DNA of 64,000 bases from Georgenia sp. M64 (GTDB lineage: Bacteria > Actinomycetota > Actinomycetes > Actinomycetales > Actinomycetaceae). Below the pieces are notes generated by a model that searched no databases, had not been told where the DNA came from, and worked only from the letters and a program-made list of their open reading frames with translations. The position numbers and the translations under genes are program-made. This document shows positions 17,012 through 26,086 of the stretch, in pieces (within the stretch, counting starts at the first letter, position 1; every line of letters begins with the position of its first letter). Location: contig NZ_CP145809.1 in the NCBI RefSeq assembly GCF_038049925.1, forward strand, positions 62,001 to 126,000. Direction: 5' to 3'.

Positions 17012-18577
17012 ATGGTCGACGTCCTCGCCGCCTCACCCCTGCTGACGATGATGGTGGTCGTGGCGGCGGGCACGCTCATCGGCACGATCCCGTTCGGCCC
17101 GTTGCGCTTCGGACCCGCCGGCGCCCTCTTCGTCGGGCTGGCCGCCGGGGCCCTGGACCCCCGGCTGGGCGAGGGGCTCGGTCTCCTGCAGACGCTCGGC
17201 CTGGCGCTGTTCGTCTACACCGTCGGACTCGGCGCCGGCTCCGGGTTCTTCCGCGACCTGCGCCGCCAGCTCCCGCTGCTGGGCGGCGCCGTCGGCGTCC
17301 TCGCGCTCGTCGCGGTCGCCGCGATCGTCCTGGGCACCGCGCTGGGGCTCACGCCCGGGCTGCGGTCGGGGGCATTCACCGGCGCCCTGACCTCGACCCC
17401 GGCCCTCGCGGCCGCGACGGAGCTCGCCGGGTCGGAGGAGCCCGCGGTCGGCTACGCCCTGGCCTACCCCGTCGGTGTCGTCGTCACCATCCTCGCGGTC
17501 GGGGCCGTCCTGTCCCGCTCGTGGCCGGCGCGGCGCGACCAGGGCTCGGTCGCCGGCGTGGGCCTGGTGGACATCTCCGTCGAGGTGCTCCACCCCGCAC
17601 GGATCGCGGACCTGCCCGAGGTCGCGGAGGAGCGCGTGCGGCTGTCCTACCTCCAGCGAGCGGGCCGCACCCGCGTCATCGACCCCGACGAGGAGCTCCT
17701 GGCAGGGGACCGGGTGGTCATGGTCGGGCCCGCGGAGGCGGTGGCCGCGGCGCGCGAGCGCCTGGGGCGCCGGGTCAGCGAGCACCTCGCGCACGACCGC
17801 AGCACGGTCGACTACCGCCGGTTCATCGTCTCCCGGCCGGCGCTCGCCGGCCGCACGGTCGCCGACCTGGACGTCCCCGGACGCTTCGACGGCGTCGTCA
17901 CCCGGGTGCGGCGCGGCGACCTCGACCTCCTCGCCTCGGACGACTTCGTCCTCGAGCTCGGCGACAAGGTCCGCGTCATCGTCCCGCGCGGGCGCATGGA
18001 CGAGGTGCGCGAGCTCTTCGGCGACTCCGAGCGCCGGGTCAGCGAGATCGACGCGCTCTCCCTGGGGATCGGCCTCGCCGCCGGTCTCGCCCTCGGCCTG
18101 CTCACCCTGCCCCTGCCCGGTGGGGCGAGCTTCGCCCTCGGCTCGGCCGCGGGCCCCCTCGTCGTCGGGATGGTCCTCGGCCGCCTCGAGCGCACCGGGC
18201 CGCTCGTGTGGGGCCTGCCGATGGCCGCGAACCTCACCATCCGCCAGCTCGGGCTGCTGCTGTTCCTCGGTGCGACGGGCCTCGCGTCCGGTCAGGCGTT
18301 CGCGTCGGCAGCGTTCACCGGCGACGGCCTGCGCGTGGTCGTCCTCGCGCTGGCCCTCAGCCTCCTCACGGCGGCGCTGTTCGCCGTCCTCGCCCGCACC
18401 GCGGGGGTGAGCACCGCCCGAGCGGCCGGCGCGCTCGCCGGGCTCGTGGGCCAGCCGGCGATCCTCGCCTACGCCAACGGGCGTGTCACCGACGAGCGGG
18501 TCGAGGCCGGGTACGCCGCCCTCTTCGCCGTCGGGATCATCGTCAAGATCCTCCTCGTGCAGGTCATCGGGAGCTGA
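17012..18577 (+). CDS. AspT/YidE-type transporter with TrkA-C domains
   Basis: A 521-residue membrane protein with two hydrophobic halves (about 1-180 and 350-521) flanking a soluble middle of about 170 residues. The middle has two TrkA-C (RCK-C) like units, recognisable by ISVEVLHPARIADLPE and FIVSRPALAGRTVADLDV. This is the layout of the aspartate:alanine exchanger family (AspT, YidE, YbjL). TSTPALAAATELAG near 130 and LVGQPAILAYANGRV near the C-terminus are the paired conserved segments. The substrate is unknown. It starts 6 nt after the monooxygenase stop, with GGGAGG overlapping the end of that gene. Confidence 0.87.
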   Translation: MVDVLAASPLLTMMVVVAAGTLIGTIPFGPLRFGPAGALFVGLAAGALDPRLGEGLGLLQTLGLALFVYTVGLGAGSGFFRDLRRQLPLLGGAVGVLALVAVAAIVLGTALGLTPGLRSGAFTGALTSTPALAAATELAGSEEPAVGYALAYPVGVVVTILAVGAVLSRSWPARRDQGSVAGVGLVDISVEVLHPARIADLPEVAEERVRLSYLQRAGRTRVIDPDEELLAGDRVVMVGPAEAVAAARERLGRRVSEHLAHDRSTVDYRRFIVSRPALAGRTVADLDVPGRFDGVVTRVRRGDLDLLASDDFVLELGDKVRVIVPRGRMDEVRELFGDSERRVSEIDALSLGIGLAAGLALGLLTLPLPGGASFALGSAAGPLVVGMVLGRLERTGPLVWGLPMAANLTIRQLGLLLFLGATGLASGQAFASAAFTGDGLRVVVLALALSLLTAALFAVLARTAGVSTARAAGALAGLVGQPAILAYANGRVTDERVEAGYAALFAVGIIVKILLVQVIGS

Positions 18578-18586
18578 GCGTTCCCC

Positions 18587-18607
18587 GCCCTACGGCGACC
18601 GTAGGGC
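18587..18607 (+). terminator. Hairpin after the AspT-type transporter
   Basis: Perfect 9-bp stem GCCCTACGG / CCGTAGGGC with a 3-nt loop, 10 nt after the stop codon. Confidence 0.7.
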
Positions 18608-18651
18608 GCCCCCGGGGTGATCGCCGGATACCGGGGCGGCGGCGGGCTTCC

Positions 18652-18842
18652 TAGGCTCGGGTCGGGAGAGTCCGGGCATTCGGCACATCCCGGCCGTGCC
18701 GGGACGACACACCGATGAGGTCATCCAGTCGTGCACGCTCGCCCCCGCGGGGCGACAGCGAGGCCGAGCCAGTCATGCGCCTCCGGGTCGACACCGGCCC
18801 GTCGAGTGCGAACCCCTGCCACCGCACACGAAAGGACTTCCC
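18652..18842 (+). promoter_or_regulatory. -10 (TAGGCT) and long structured 5' leader of the small secreted protein
   Basis: TAGGCT at 18652-18657 would start a transcript about 180 nt upstream of the next gene. The leader contains two perfect 7-bp hairpins, TCCCGGC-cgt-GCCGGGA at 18688-18704 and TCGCCCC-cgc-GGGGCGA at 18739-18755. No known riboswitch core was recognised (a c-di-AMP class was considered and does not fit). Confidence 0.45.
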
Positions 18843-19259
18843 ATGCGCCGCCTCCTCGCCACCCTCCTGACCGCACTTCTCGCCACCTTCCTCTTCGTCC
18901 CGCAGGCCTTCGCCGGCAGCCCGCACTTCGTGGGCGCCATCGACGTCGACCGCGCCGGCGACACGCTGACCGTCTCGGGCAAGATCGCCGGGCTCGGCAA
19001 CGAGGACCAGGTGGACGTCCAGGTCACCGCCGACGCCAGCTGCGTCAACCCCGGCGGCAACAAGCCCAGCGCCGACAACAAGCAGAGCTTCTCGGCCGAG
19101 GGTGAGTTCCCCGTGCAGAACGGCAAGGCGCTGTTCTCCCTGACCCTCACCGCGACGTTCCAGCCCAGCTGCACCCCGCCGATGACGGTCGAGTGGAGCA
19201 ACGTCGTGGTCACCGCCTACGACGGCCTGCTCACGATGGCCGTCCCCGGCACCTTCTGA
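18843..19259 (+). CDS. Small secreted protein of unknown function
   Basis: 138 residues. A classic signal peptide (MRRLLATLLTALLATFLF, cleavage probably after AFA at 24) is followed by a beta-rich mature part of about 114 residues. This includes GDTLTVSGKIAGLGNEDQV and a pair of cysteines (DASC, QPSC) that could form a disulphide. It resembles small immunoglobulin-like secreted proteins but I do not recognise the family. AAAGGA lies 6 nt before the ATG. The gene stands alone, behind a long structured leader, and converges on hrpA. Confidence 0.75.
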   Translation: MRRLLATLLTALLATFLFVPQAFAGSPHFVGAIDVDRAGDTLTVSGKIAGLGNEDQVDVQVTADASCVNPGGNKPSADNKQSFSAEGEFPVQNGKALFSLTLTATFQPSCTPPMTVEWSNVVVTAYDGLLTMAVPGTF

Positions 19260-19287
19260 CAGTCGGCTCTCAGGACTGACAGCCCGC

Positions 19288-22200
19288 TCACACCTCGGCG
19301 AGGGCCTTGCGGATCCGTTTCTCCGAGACCTTCACCGGGGTGCCGAGCTGCTGGGCGAAGAAGCTGACCCGCAGCTCCTCGATCATCCAGCGCACCTCGT
19401 CCAGCGCGGCGTCGCGGGCGGGGTCCGGCGCCATCCTCGCGCCGGCCTCGACGGCCGCCTCGTGGGCGTCCTCGAGCTCGCCGACCGTCCACGCCAGCTT
19501 CGCGTCCTGGTGGACGTTGACCTGGGCCCGCTCGATCCGCCGCTGCGCGGCCCGCAGGTAGCGCGGCAGGTGGACGAGACGCTCGGGCGGGGTGGCCGAG
19601 ACGAAGCCCGGACCCACGAGCCGTGCCACCTGGTCGCGGACCTCCGTGAGGGTGTTGAGGAGGAACATCGACGTCGCCCCCTTGATCGCCACGTCCAGCT
19701 CGCGCCGGGCGTCGAGGATCGCCACCACCAGGCCGACCAGCCGGTGGACGCGCTCCTCCAGCTCGGACCGCACGTGCGCGACGAGCGCGTCGTGACGCTC
19801 GGCCTCGCGGACCGGGCGCCCGCCGTGCGCGGCCGTCCACTCGTCGACGAGGGCGCCGACCGCGGCGAGCTGGACGTCGGCCACGAGCTCCTCGGTGGTC
19901 CGGTACGGGCTGGCCGCCAGGGTGAGCGCCTCACGTCCGGTCCACCGGGTCGTCACGCGCTGGGTGCTCAGCAGCGTCTGACCCAGGACCAGGCGCCGCA
20001 GCCCGAGGCGGTGGACGCGGGCCTGCTCGCCGGCGTCGGCCAGCACGCGCAGCGACACCGACACCGCGCCGCCCTTCCCGCGCGCCTCGACCAGCGCGGG
20101 GTACCCGCGCACCGTCAGCCCCTGGGCACCGGTGGACTCGACCACCGCGGGGATGACCCCACCGGGGACGTCGGGGAAGGCGGTGAGGTCGTGCTGCTCG
20201 GGGAGCATGGGGGTCAGGGCCGTCGCGCCGGGTCGCCCGGCGTCGGCGCTTCCCGTCGTGCCGGCGCCGCCCGTCGTGTCCGCCCTCCCGGCCGCCGCGG
20301 CACCCTGGCCGGCAGGACCGCCGCTCGCGCCGGCCCGAGCCTCCTCCATGGCCAGCGCCACCGCGCCGCGCACCGCGTCGCTGACCGCCTGCTGGGTCTG
20401 CGGTGCGAGCTCGCGCTGGAGCGCCACGAGGTTCTTGCCCTCGGACAGCACGGCGCCACGGGCGGAGAGCACCCGGAACGTCACCCGGAGGTGGTCCGGG
20501 AGCTTCTCGTCGTCCCAGGCCTCGTCGGGGACCTCCACCCCGCGCAGCCGCCGCACGGCGTCGGCGAAGGCCTCGTGATAGCTCGGCGCGCCCGGCGGTG
20601 CCGAGGCGACCTCCGCCCACGGCGGGAGGTGCGCGAAGACGTCGCGGGCGACGTCCGGGGCGGGGACCAGCTGGACGCGGACCTTCTTGGGCAGGGCCCG
20701 GATGGTCGCCGTCGCCAGCTCGAGGGCCAGGCCCGGCACCATCCAGTCGAAGCCGTCCGGGCGGAGACGGGCGAGGACCTCCACCGGCACGTGGACCGTG
20801 ACGCCGTCGGCGTGGGTGCCGGGCTCGAACTGGTACGTCAGCGGCAGGGTGAGGTCACCCTGGCGCCAGGTGTCGGGGAAGTCGTCACCGGTGATCTCCC
20901 CGGCCCCGGGCACGAGGAGGTCGAGGGTGAAGGTGAGCAGGTCCGGGTCCTCGCGGCGGGCGCGCTTCCACCAGGAGTCGAAGTGCCGGGCGGAGACGAC
21001 GTCGTCGGGCACCCGCTCGTCGTAGAAGGCGAAGAGGCCGTCCTCGTCCAGGACGAGGCCGCGACGGCGGGCCCGGGCCTCGAACTCGGAGGCCTCGGCG
21101 AGCAGCTCGCGGTTGCGCTCGTAGAACTGGTGGTGCGTGCGCCACTCGCCACCGACGAGCGCGTGCCGGAGGAACATCTCCCGGGCGAGCTCGCGGGCGG
21201 TGACGTCGCCCAGGACGAGGTCGCCGAGCCGGCCGAGGAGCACCGGCCGGTCGGCCACCAGGGTCATGCCGTAGAGCATGACCTTCTCCTTGACCATGGC
21301 CGCGCCCTGCTTGGCCGACCAGTACGGCTCGGAGTAGACCCGCCGGACGAGGTGCGCGGCGACCGGCTCGACCCACTCCGGCTGGATCCGCGCCACCGTC
21401 CGGGCGAACAGCCGCGAGGTCTCCACGAGCTCGGCGGCCATGACCCACGCGGGGGTCTTGCGGGCGAGCCCGGAGCCCGGCCAGATCGTGAACCGGGTGC
21501 CCCGGGCGCCGGCGTACTCGCGGCGCCGCTCGTCCCAGGAGCCGAGGTTCGACAGCAGGCCGACGAGGAGGGACTGGTGCAGCGCGTCGGCCGCGACGGC
21601 GTCGGCGGACCGCCCCACCGCGACGGCAGCGCGTGCGGTGTCGGGGCGGCCGTCCGGGGTGGCGCCGGCGGTGGCGGCGATGTCGTCCTCGTGGGGCAGG
21701 GCGATGGGCTTGAGGGTCAGCCCGAGCGGCTTGGCGAGCTGGCGCAGCTGGGCGACGACGTCCTGCCACTCGCGCACGCGCAGGTAGTTGAGGTGCTCGG
21801 CGCGGCACAGGCGGCGGAAGGCCGAGCCCGAGAGGTCACGCTGCTGGGTGCGCAGGTACCGCCAGAGGTTGAGGTAGGCGAGGAAGTCCGACGTCGGGTC
21901 CGCGAACCGGCGGTGCTTCTCGTCCGCCGCCTGCTGGTGCTCGGCGGGGCGCTCGCGGACGTCCTGGACGCTGAGCGCGGCGACGACGACCATCACCTCC
22001 GCGGCGCAGCCGTTCCGCTGCCCCTCGAGCAGCATCCGGCCCAGGCGCGGGTCGATGGGGAGCTGGGCGAGCTGGCGCCCGACCGGGGTGAGCCGGCGGC
22101 GCGGGTCGCTCGCCTCGGGGTCCAGCGCCCCGATCTCGTGCAGGAGCTGGACGCCGTCGCGCACGGCCCGGGTGTCGGGCGGGTCGACGAACGGGAACCG

Positions 22201-23733
22201 CGCGACGTCGCCCAGTCCCAGCGCCGCCATCTGGAGGATGACGGCGGCGAGGGAGGTGCGCAGGATCTCCGGCTCGGTGAACTCGGGGCGTGCGGCGTAG
22301 TCGGCCTCGGAGTAGAGCCGGATCGCGATGCCGTCCGCGACGCGTCCGCACCGGCCCGAGCGCTGGTTGGCGCTGGCCTGCGAGATCGGCTCGATGGGCA
22401 GCCGCTGGACCTTCGTGCGGGTGGAGTACCGCGAGATCCGGGCGGTCCCGGGGTCGATGACGTAGCGGATGCCGGGGACCGTCAGGGAGGTCTCGGCGAC
22501 GTTCGTGGCCAGGACGATGCGCCGGGTGCTGTGCGCCTCGAAGACGCGGTGCTGCTCGGCGGAGGACAGCCGCGCGTACAGGGGCACCACCTCGACCGCG
22601 CCGGGCACCGTCGAGCGGGCGCCCGGGGCGACGTACCGGTCCCCGAGGTGCTCGGCGAGCGCGACGTGGGTGTCGCGGATCTCGCGCTCGCCGGAGAGGA
22701 AGACGAGGATGTCGCCGGGCCCCTCGGCCATGAGCTCGTCCGCCGCCCGGACGATGCCGGTGACCTGGTCCAGCGGCTCCTCCGCGGGCGGCCGGGCGCG
22801 CCCGCCGGCCTGCTCCGCGTCGTCGTCCGCGTCGTCGTCCGCGTCGTCGTCCTCGACGAGGGGCCGGTACCGCAGCTCCACGGGGAAGGTGCGCCCGGAG
22901 ACCTCCACGACCGGCGCCGGGCGGAGCAGCTCGCCCTCGGGCCGGTCGCCCTCCCGGACGCCGAAGTGCGCGGCGAACCGGGCCGAGTCGATCGTCGCCG
23001 AGGTGATGATCACCTTGAGGTCGGGCCGGCGGGGCAGGAGGTTGGCGAGGTAGCCGAGGATGAAGTCGATGTTGAGGCTCCGCTCGTGGGCCTCGTCGAC
23101 GATGATCGTGTCGTACCGCCACAGCATCGGGTCCCGCTGGATCTCGGCCAGGAGGATGCCGTCGGTCATGAGCTTGACCAGGGTCGTGGGGGAGACCTGG
23201 TCGGTGAAGCGGACCTGGTACCCGACGGCGCCGCCGAGCTCGACACCGAGCTCCTCGGCGATGCGCTCGGCCACCGTTCGCGCGGCGATCCGGCGCGGCT
23301 GGGTGTGGCCGATCGTGCCGATGACGCCGCGGCCGAGCTCGAGGCAGATCTTGGGGATCTGGGTGGTCTTGCCCGAGCCGGTCTCGCCGGAGACGACGAC
23401 GACCTGGTGGTCGCGGATGGCGGCCGCGATCTCCTCGCGACGGGCCGAGACGGGGAGCTGCTCGGGGTAGGTGATCCGCGGCAGCGCGGCGCGGCGGGCG
23501 GCGAGCTGCTCGGGCGTGTAGGGGCGGAAGCCCCCGCGCTCTCGGGCGGGGTCGCGGCGCGCGCCGGCGGGCTGCTTGCCGGTCTGGCGCTCGCCGGGGG
23601 TGCTCTCGCCGGACTGGCGCTCACCGGCTGGGCGCTCGCCCGGGCCGCGCCGGGGACGGCCACGGCGGCGGCTGCGCCCGGCGCCGCCGGTCCCGGCCGC
23701 ACCGGCTGCCGTCGTCTCCTCGCTCACGGTCAC
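19288..23733 (-). CDS. hrpA: ATP-dependent RNA helicase HrpA
   Basis: A 1481-residue DEAH-box helicase. After an Arg/Gly-rich N-terminal extension of about 70 residues the core has Walker A GETGSGKTT (116-124), DEAH (213-216), SATID, and the family block QRSGRCGRVADGIAIRLYSE of motif VI. The HA2/OB-like helicase-associated region and the long DUF3418 tail characteristic of bacterial HrpA follow. It probably remodels mRNA or ribosome-bound RNA. A variable insert includes a repeated DDDA tract. Two starts are possible, GTG 23733 (used) or GTG 23727; the latter lies 8 nt behind a GAGAAT hexamer and would fit leaderless initiation better. Confidence 0.95.
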   Translation of the reverse strand: MTVSEETTAAGAAGTGGAGRSRRRGRPRRGPGERPAGERQSGESTPGERQTGKQPAGARRDPARERGGFRPYTPEQLAARRAALPRITYPEQLPVSARREEIAAAIRDHQVVVVSGETGSGKTTQIPKICLELGRGVIGTIGHTQPRRIAARTVAERIAEELGVELGGAVGYQVRFTDQVSPTTLVKLMTDGILLAEIQRDPMLWRYDTIIVDEAHERSLNIDFILGYLANLLPRRPDLKVIITSATIDSARFAAHFGVREGDRPEGELLRPAPVVEVSGRTFPVELRYRPLVEDDDADDDADDDAEQAGGRARPPAEEPLDQVTGIVRAADELMAEGPGDILVFLSGEREIRDTHVALAEHLGDRYVAPGARSTVPGAVEVVPLYARLSSAEQHRVFEAHSTRRIVLATNVAETSLTVPGIRYVIDPGTARISRYSTRTKVQRLPIEPISQASANQRSGRCGRVADGIAIRLYSEADYAARPEFTEPEILRTSLAAVILQMAALGLGDVARFPFVDPPDTRAVRDGVQLLHEIGALDPEASDPRRRLTPVGRQLAQLPIDPRLGRMLLEGQRNGCAAEVMVVVAALSVQDVRERPAEHQQAADEKHRRFADPTSDFLAYLNLWRYLRTQQRDLSGSAFRRLCRAEHLNYLRVREWQDVVAQLRQLAKPLGLTLKPIALPHEDDIAATAGATPDGRPDTARAAVAVGRSADAVAADALHQSLLVGLLSNLGSWDERRREYAGARGTRFTIWPGSGLARKTPAWVMAAELVETSRLFARTVARIQPEWVEPVAAHLVRRVYSEPYWSAKQGAAMVKEKVMLYGMTLVADRPVLLGRLGDLVLGDVTARELAREMFLRHALVGGEWRTHHQFYERNRELLAEASEFEARARRRGLVLDEDGLFAFYDERVPDDVVSARHFDSWWKRARREDPDLLTFTLDLLVPGAGEITGDDFPDTWRQGDLTLPLTYQFEPGTHADGVTVHVPVEVLARLRPDGFDWMVPGLALELATATIRALPKKVRVQLVPAPDVARDVFAHLPPWAEVASAPPGAPSYHEAFADAVRRLRGVEVPDEAWDDEKLPDHLRVTFRVLSARGAVLSEGKNLVALQRELAPQTQQAVSDAVRGAVALAMEEARAGASGGPAGQGAAAAGRADTTGGAGTTGSADAGRPGATALTPMLPEQHDLTAFPDVPGGVIPAVVESTGAQGLTVRGYPALVEARGKGGAVSVSLRVLADAGEQARVHRLGLRRLVLGQTLLSTQRVTTRWTGREALTLAASPYRTTEELVADVQLAAVGALVDEWTAAHGGRPVREAERHDALVAHVRSELEERVHRLVGLVVAILDARRELDVAIKGATSMFLLNTLTEVRDQVARLVGPGFVSATPPERLVHLPRYLRAAQRRIERAQVNVHQDAKLAWTVGELEDAHEAAVEAGARMAPDPARDAALDEVRWMIEELRVSFFAQQLGTPVKVSEKRIRKALAEV
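22819..22860 (-). repeat. 12-bp in-frame tandem repeat in hrpA
   Basis: CGTCGTCGTCCG-type units repeat about three times and encode the DDDADDDADDDA tract of the helicase between the two RecA domains. Confidence 0.7.
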
Positions 23734-23776
23734 CCATTCTCACCGATGCGCCGAGCCGCGGCGCCCGGGGGGCGTC

Positions 23777-23789
23777 TACCCTCGGCCGG
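23777..23789 (+). promoter_or_regulatory. Leaderless -10 (TACCCT)
   Basis: TACCCT at 23777-23782 ends 7 nt before the GTG of the efflux transporter gene; no Shine-Dalgarno. Confidence 0.5.
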
Positions 23790-24989
23790 GTGAGCACCGA
23801 CCGGCGGCGCGGCGCCGGCCTCGTCCTTCTCCTGGGCGCGCTGACCGCCCTGGGTCCGCTGACCATCAACCTCTACCTGCCGGCGTTCCCCGCGATCGCC
23901 GCGGAGCTCGGCGCCGAGCAGGGGCAGGTCCAGCTGACCATGACCTCGGCGCTGCTCGGCCTCGCCGTGGGGCAGCTCGTGGCCGGCTCCGTCTCCGACG
24001 CAGTCGGGCGCAAGCTCCCCCTCCTCGTCGCGTACGGGCTGTACGTGCTGGTCTCGGCAGGGATCGCCGCCGCGCCGGGCATCGAGGCGCTCCTCGTGCT
24101 GCGCGCCGCCCAGGGCGTCCTCGGCTCGGCCGGGATGGTCATCGCGCTCGCCGTCGTGCGTGACACCCGGGAAGGCGTGGCGGTGGGCCGGACGATCTCC
24201 CGGCTCATGCTCGTCGTCGGCGTCGCTCCGGTGCTCGCGCCGGCGCTGGGCTCGCAGCTGCTCCTCGTGGGCTCGTGGCGGCTGCTGTTCGTCGCCCTCG
24301 CCGTCCTCGCGGCGGTGCTCGTCGTGCTCGTGGCGCTCGCGCTGCCCGAGTCCCACCCGCCGGAGCTGCGACGGGTGGGCGGGACCGCAGGAGCGGTGCG
24401 CTCCTACCTCGGCCTGCTGCGCGAGCCCACCTTCGTCGGGCTGGTGGCCGTGGCCGGGCTCGTCATGGCCGGGCAGTTCACCTACATCACCGCCTCGACG
24501 TTCGTCTTCCAGGAGATCTACGGCCTCAGCGCCCAGCAGTTCGGCGTCCTCTTCGGGGTGGGCGCGCTGACCGTCACCGCGGGCACCCAGGTGACCGGCT
24601 ACCTCCTGGGCCGGCTTCGCGGCGAGCGCATCGCCGGCATCGCGATCGGCGTGGCCCTCACGGGTGCGGTCGGGATCGTCGTCGTCGCGCTCACCGTGGG
24701 TACCGGACCGGGGCTGCTCTGGCCGCTGCTGCTGGCCGTGCTGCCCACCATCGGGGCGGTCGGGATGATGTTCCCGGTGATCCCCGCGATCGCGCTGGGC
24801 CGGCACCGCCACGACGCCGGCAGCGCGGCCGCCCTCATCGGCGCCGCCCAGTTCGGGATGGCTGCGCTGGGCGCCCCGGTCTCGGGGCTGCTCGGCGGGT
24901 CGGTGGCCACGATGGGCGCCGTCATGGCGGTCGCCTTCGCTCTCGCCGGGGCGGTGATGGTCGCCGTGGCGCGGGCCGTGCGCGAGTGA
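23790..24989 (+). CDS. MFS multidrug efflux transporter, Bcr/CflA type
   Basis: A 399-residue major facilitator protein with about 12 membrane helices. The first helix runs LLGALTALGPLTINLYLPAFP, and the following QLTMTSALLGLAVGQLVAGSVSDAVGRK is the DHA1/Bcr-CflA signature loop between helices 2 and 3. It probably exports drugs or small metabolites by proton antiport. GTG at 23790 is supported by TACCCT 7 nt upstream. It is divergent from hrpA with only 56 bp between start codons, and is followed by a long repeat array. Confidence 0.9.
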   Translation: MSTDRRRGAGLVLLLGALTALGPLTINLYLPAFPAIAAELGAEQGQVQLTMTSALLGLAVGQLVAGSVSDAVGRKLPLLVAYGLYVLVSAGIAAAPGIEALLVLRAAQGVLGSAGMVIALAVVRDTREGVAVGRTISRLMLVVGVAPVLAPALGSQLLLVGSWRLLFVALAVLAAVLVVLVALALPESHPPELRRVGGTAGAVRSYLGLLREPTFVGLVAVAGLVMAGQFTYITASTFVFQEIYGLSAQQFGVLFGVGALTVTAGTQVTGYLLGRLRGERIAGIAIGVALTGAVGIVVVALTVGTGPGLLWPLLLAVLPTIGAVGMMFPVIPAIALGRHRHDAGSAAALIGAAQFGMAALGAPVSGLLGGSVATMGAVMAVAFALAGAVMVAVARAVRE

Positions 24990-25001
24990 TGCCCCGACAG
25001 T

Positions 25002-25205
25002 GCTGCTCGCCTGCCTCGGCGCGAGCGATCCCTTGGCGGGGGCTGTTCGCCTGCCCGGGCGCGAGCGATCCCTTTGTGGGGGGCTGTTCGCCTGCCTCGG
25101 CGCGAGCGATCCCTTCGCGGGGCGCTGTTCGCCTGCCTCGGCGCGAGCGATCCCTTCGCGGGGCGCTGTTCGCCGGCCTCGGCGCGAGCGATCCTTTTGT
25201 TGCCC
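25002..25205. repeat. Tandem array, five copies of a 40-41-bp unit
   Basis: Units begin with GCTGYTCGCC at 25002, 25042, 25083, 25124 and 25165. Each contains the core GCGCGAGCGATCCCTT. There are no unique spacers, so it is not a CRISPR. It starts 12 bp after the transporter stop and fills most of a 362-bp gap. Confidence 0.9.
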
Positions 25206-25230
25206 AGTGATCCTTGCACACCACTCTCAC

Positions 25231-25290
25231 TCGGTTACGAAGGGAGCGCTCGGCTACGAAGGGATCGCTGGGTTACCGGGGATCGTTCGG
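25231..25290. repeat. Inverted copies of the array core
   Basis: About three copies of a 19-20-bp unit containing CGAAGGGATCGCT or variants. This is the reverse complement of AGCGATCCCTTCG in the array just upstream, so the two arrays could pair with each other in RNA or cruciform DNA. Confidence 0.8.
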
Positions 25291-25338
25291 CGACGGGCAG
25301 CCACGGGTGCGCCGGCGGCCCGGCGGACCGCACGGTGC

Positions 25339-25351
25339 GAGACTCGGGGTC
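25339..25351 (+). promoter_or_regulatory. Possible leaderless -10 (GAGACT)
   Basis: GAGACT at 25339-25344 ends 7 nt before the ATG of the ASCH gene; no Shine-Dalgarno. Confidence 0.35.
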
Positions 25352-25861
25352 ATGGAGACGACCCCGCCCGACGACGTGGCGATCGAGCTGTTCTGGGCCG
25401 AGGCGCGCAAGGTCGTCGGGCTCACGCGCCTGGACGTCATCGTGGGCACCAGCGACACCGCCTCGCTCACCCCGCCGGCGTGGTCGTTCGGCGAGACGGC
25501 CGAGCAGGCGGACGAGCTGGTGGGACTGGTCCTGGCCGGGGACCGAACCGCCACGTCGAGCGCCCTGGGGGAGTGGGAGGCCGAGGATGAGGACCTCCCT
25601 CGTCCTGGCGACCTCGCCATCGTCTGCGACGGCGCCGGGCTCCCGCGGGCGCTCGTGCGCACCGACGTCGTGACGGTGGTCCCCTTCGACGAGGTCGACG
25701 CCGAGCACGCCCGCGCCGAGGGTGCGGCGAGCCTGGACTCGTGGCGGCGGGAGCACCGGGACCACCTCACCGCGGCGGTCGCGCCTCGCCAGTTCGCCCC
25801 GGACATGCCCGTCGTGCTCGAGCGCTTCACCGTCCTGCACCCGAGGCCCCCCCGGCCGTGA
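25352..25861 (+). CDS. ASCH domain-containing protein
   Basis: A 169-residue cytoplasmic protein. The ASCH-type segments are ELVGLVLAGDRTATSSALGEWEAE (the G-x-K/R-TAT-like ligand loop), then LPRPGDLAIVCDGAGLPRALVRT and a C-terminal WRREHRDHL. ASCH folds resemble PUA domains and are thought to bind RNA or nucleotides; some bacterial members hydrolyse modified nucleosides such as N4-acetylcytidine. The function of this one is not assignable. Start chosen at ATG 25352 because upstream in-frame codons lie within the repeat array. Confidence 0.82.
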   Translation: METTPPDDVAIELFWAEARKVVGLTRLDVIVGTSDTASLTPPAWSFGETAEQADELVGLVLAGDRTATSSALGEWEAEDEDLPRPGDLAIVCDGAGLPRALVRTDVVTVVPFDEVDAEHARAEGAASLDSWRREHRDHLTAAVAPRQFAPDMPVVLERFTVLHPRPPRP

Positions 25862-25863
25862 AT

Positions 25864-25902
25864 CGGGCCGGCTCCACACCCCTGCAGGGTGGAGCCGGCC
25901 CG
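25864..25902 (+). terminator. Strong hairpin after the ASCH gene
   Basis: CGGGCCGGCTCCA pairs with the complementary GGAGCCGGCCCG arm, with a short bulge and a CTGCA loop, starting 3 nt after the stop. Confidence 0.8.
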
Positions 25903-26075
25903 TGCCCGACCAGTGTGCGCACCACACGCCGACGAGCGCATCCCGAGTGGCCACCAAACGGACACGGCCATCCTGCATGTGAGACGAGGCGCGGGCCGAG
26001 CCGGGTCACCCGGTCGGTGCCGGCCCGGCGGGGACCCGCTCCGCCGAGGTCCCCGGCCGGGCGGTGCCCCGGTGC

Positions 26076-26086
26076 GAGGATGAGGC
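26076..26086 (+). promoter_or_regulatory. Possible leaderless -10 (GAGGAT)
   Basis: GAGGAT at 26076-26081 ends 5 nt before the GTG at 26087; no Shine-Dalgarno is separable from it. Confidence 0.3.

Noticed and set aside
18658-18842. c-di-AMP or other known riboswitch in the secreted-protein leader
   Set aside because: The conserved core sequences of these classes could not be found.
19462-23793. Very long open frame (about 1440 codons) on the plus strand opposite hrpA
   Set aside because: It is the antisense shadow of the helicase gene, caused by high GC; composition is Arg/Gly/Glu-rich with no domain motif, whereas the minus strand shows all helicase motifs.
25002-25290. CRISPR array
   Set aside because: Repeats are directly adjacent with no unique spacers and no cas genes.
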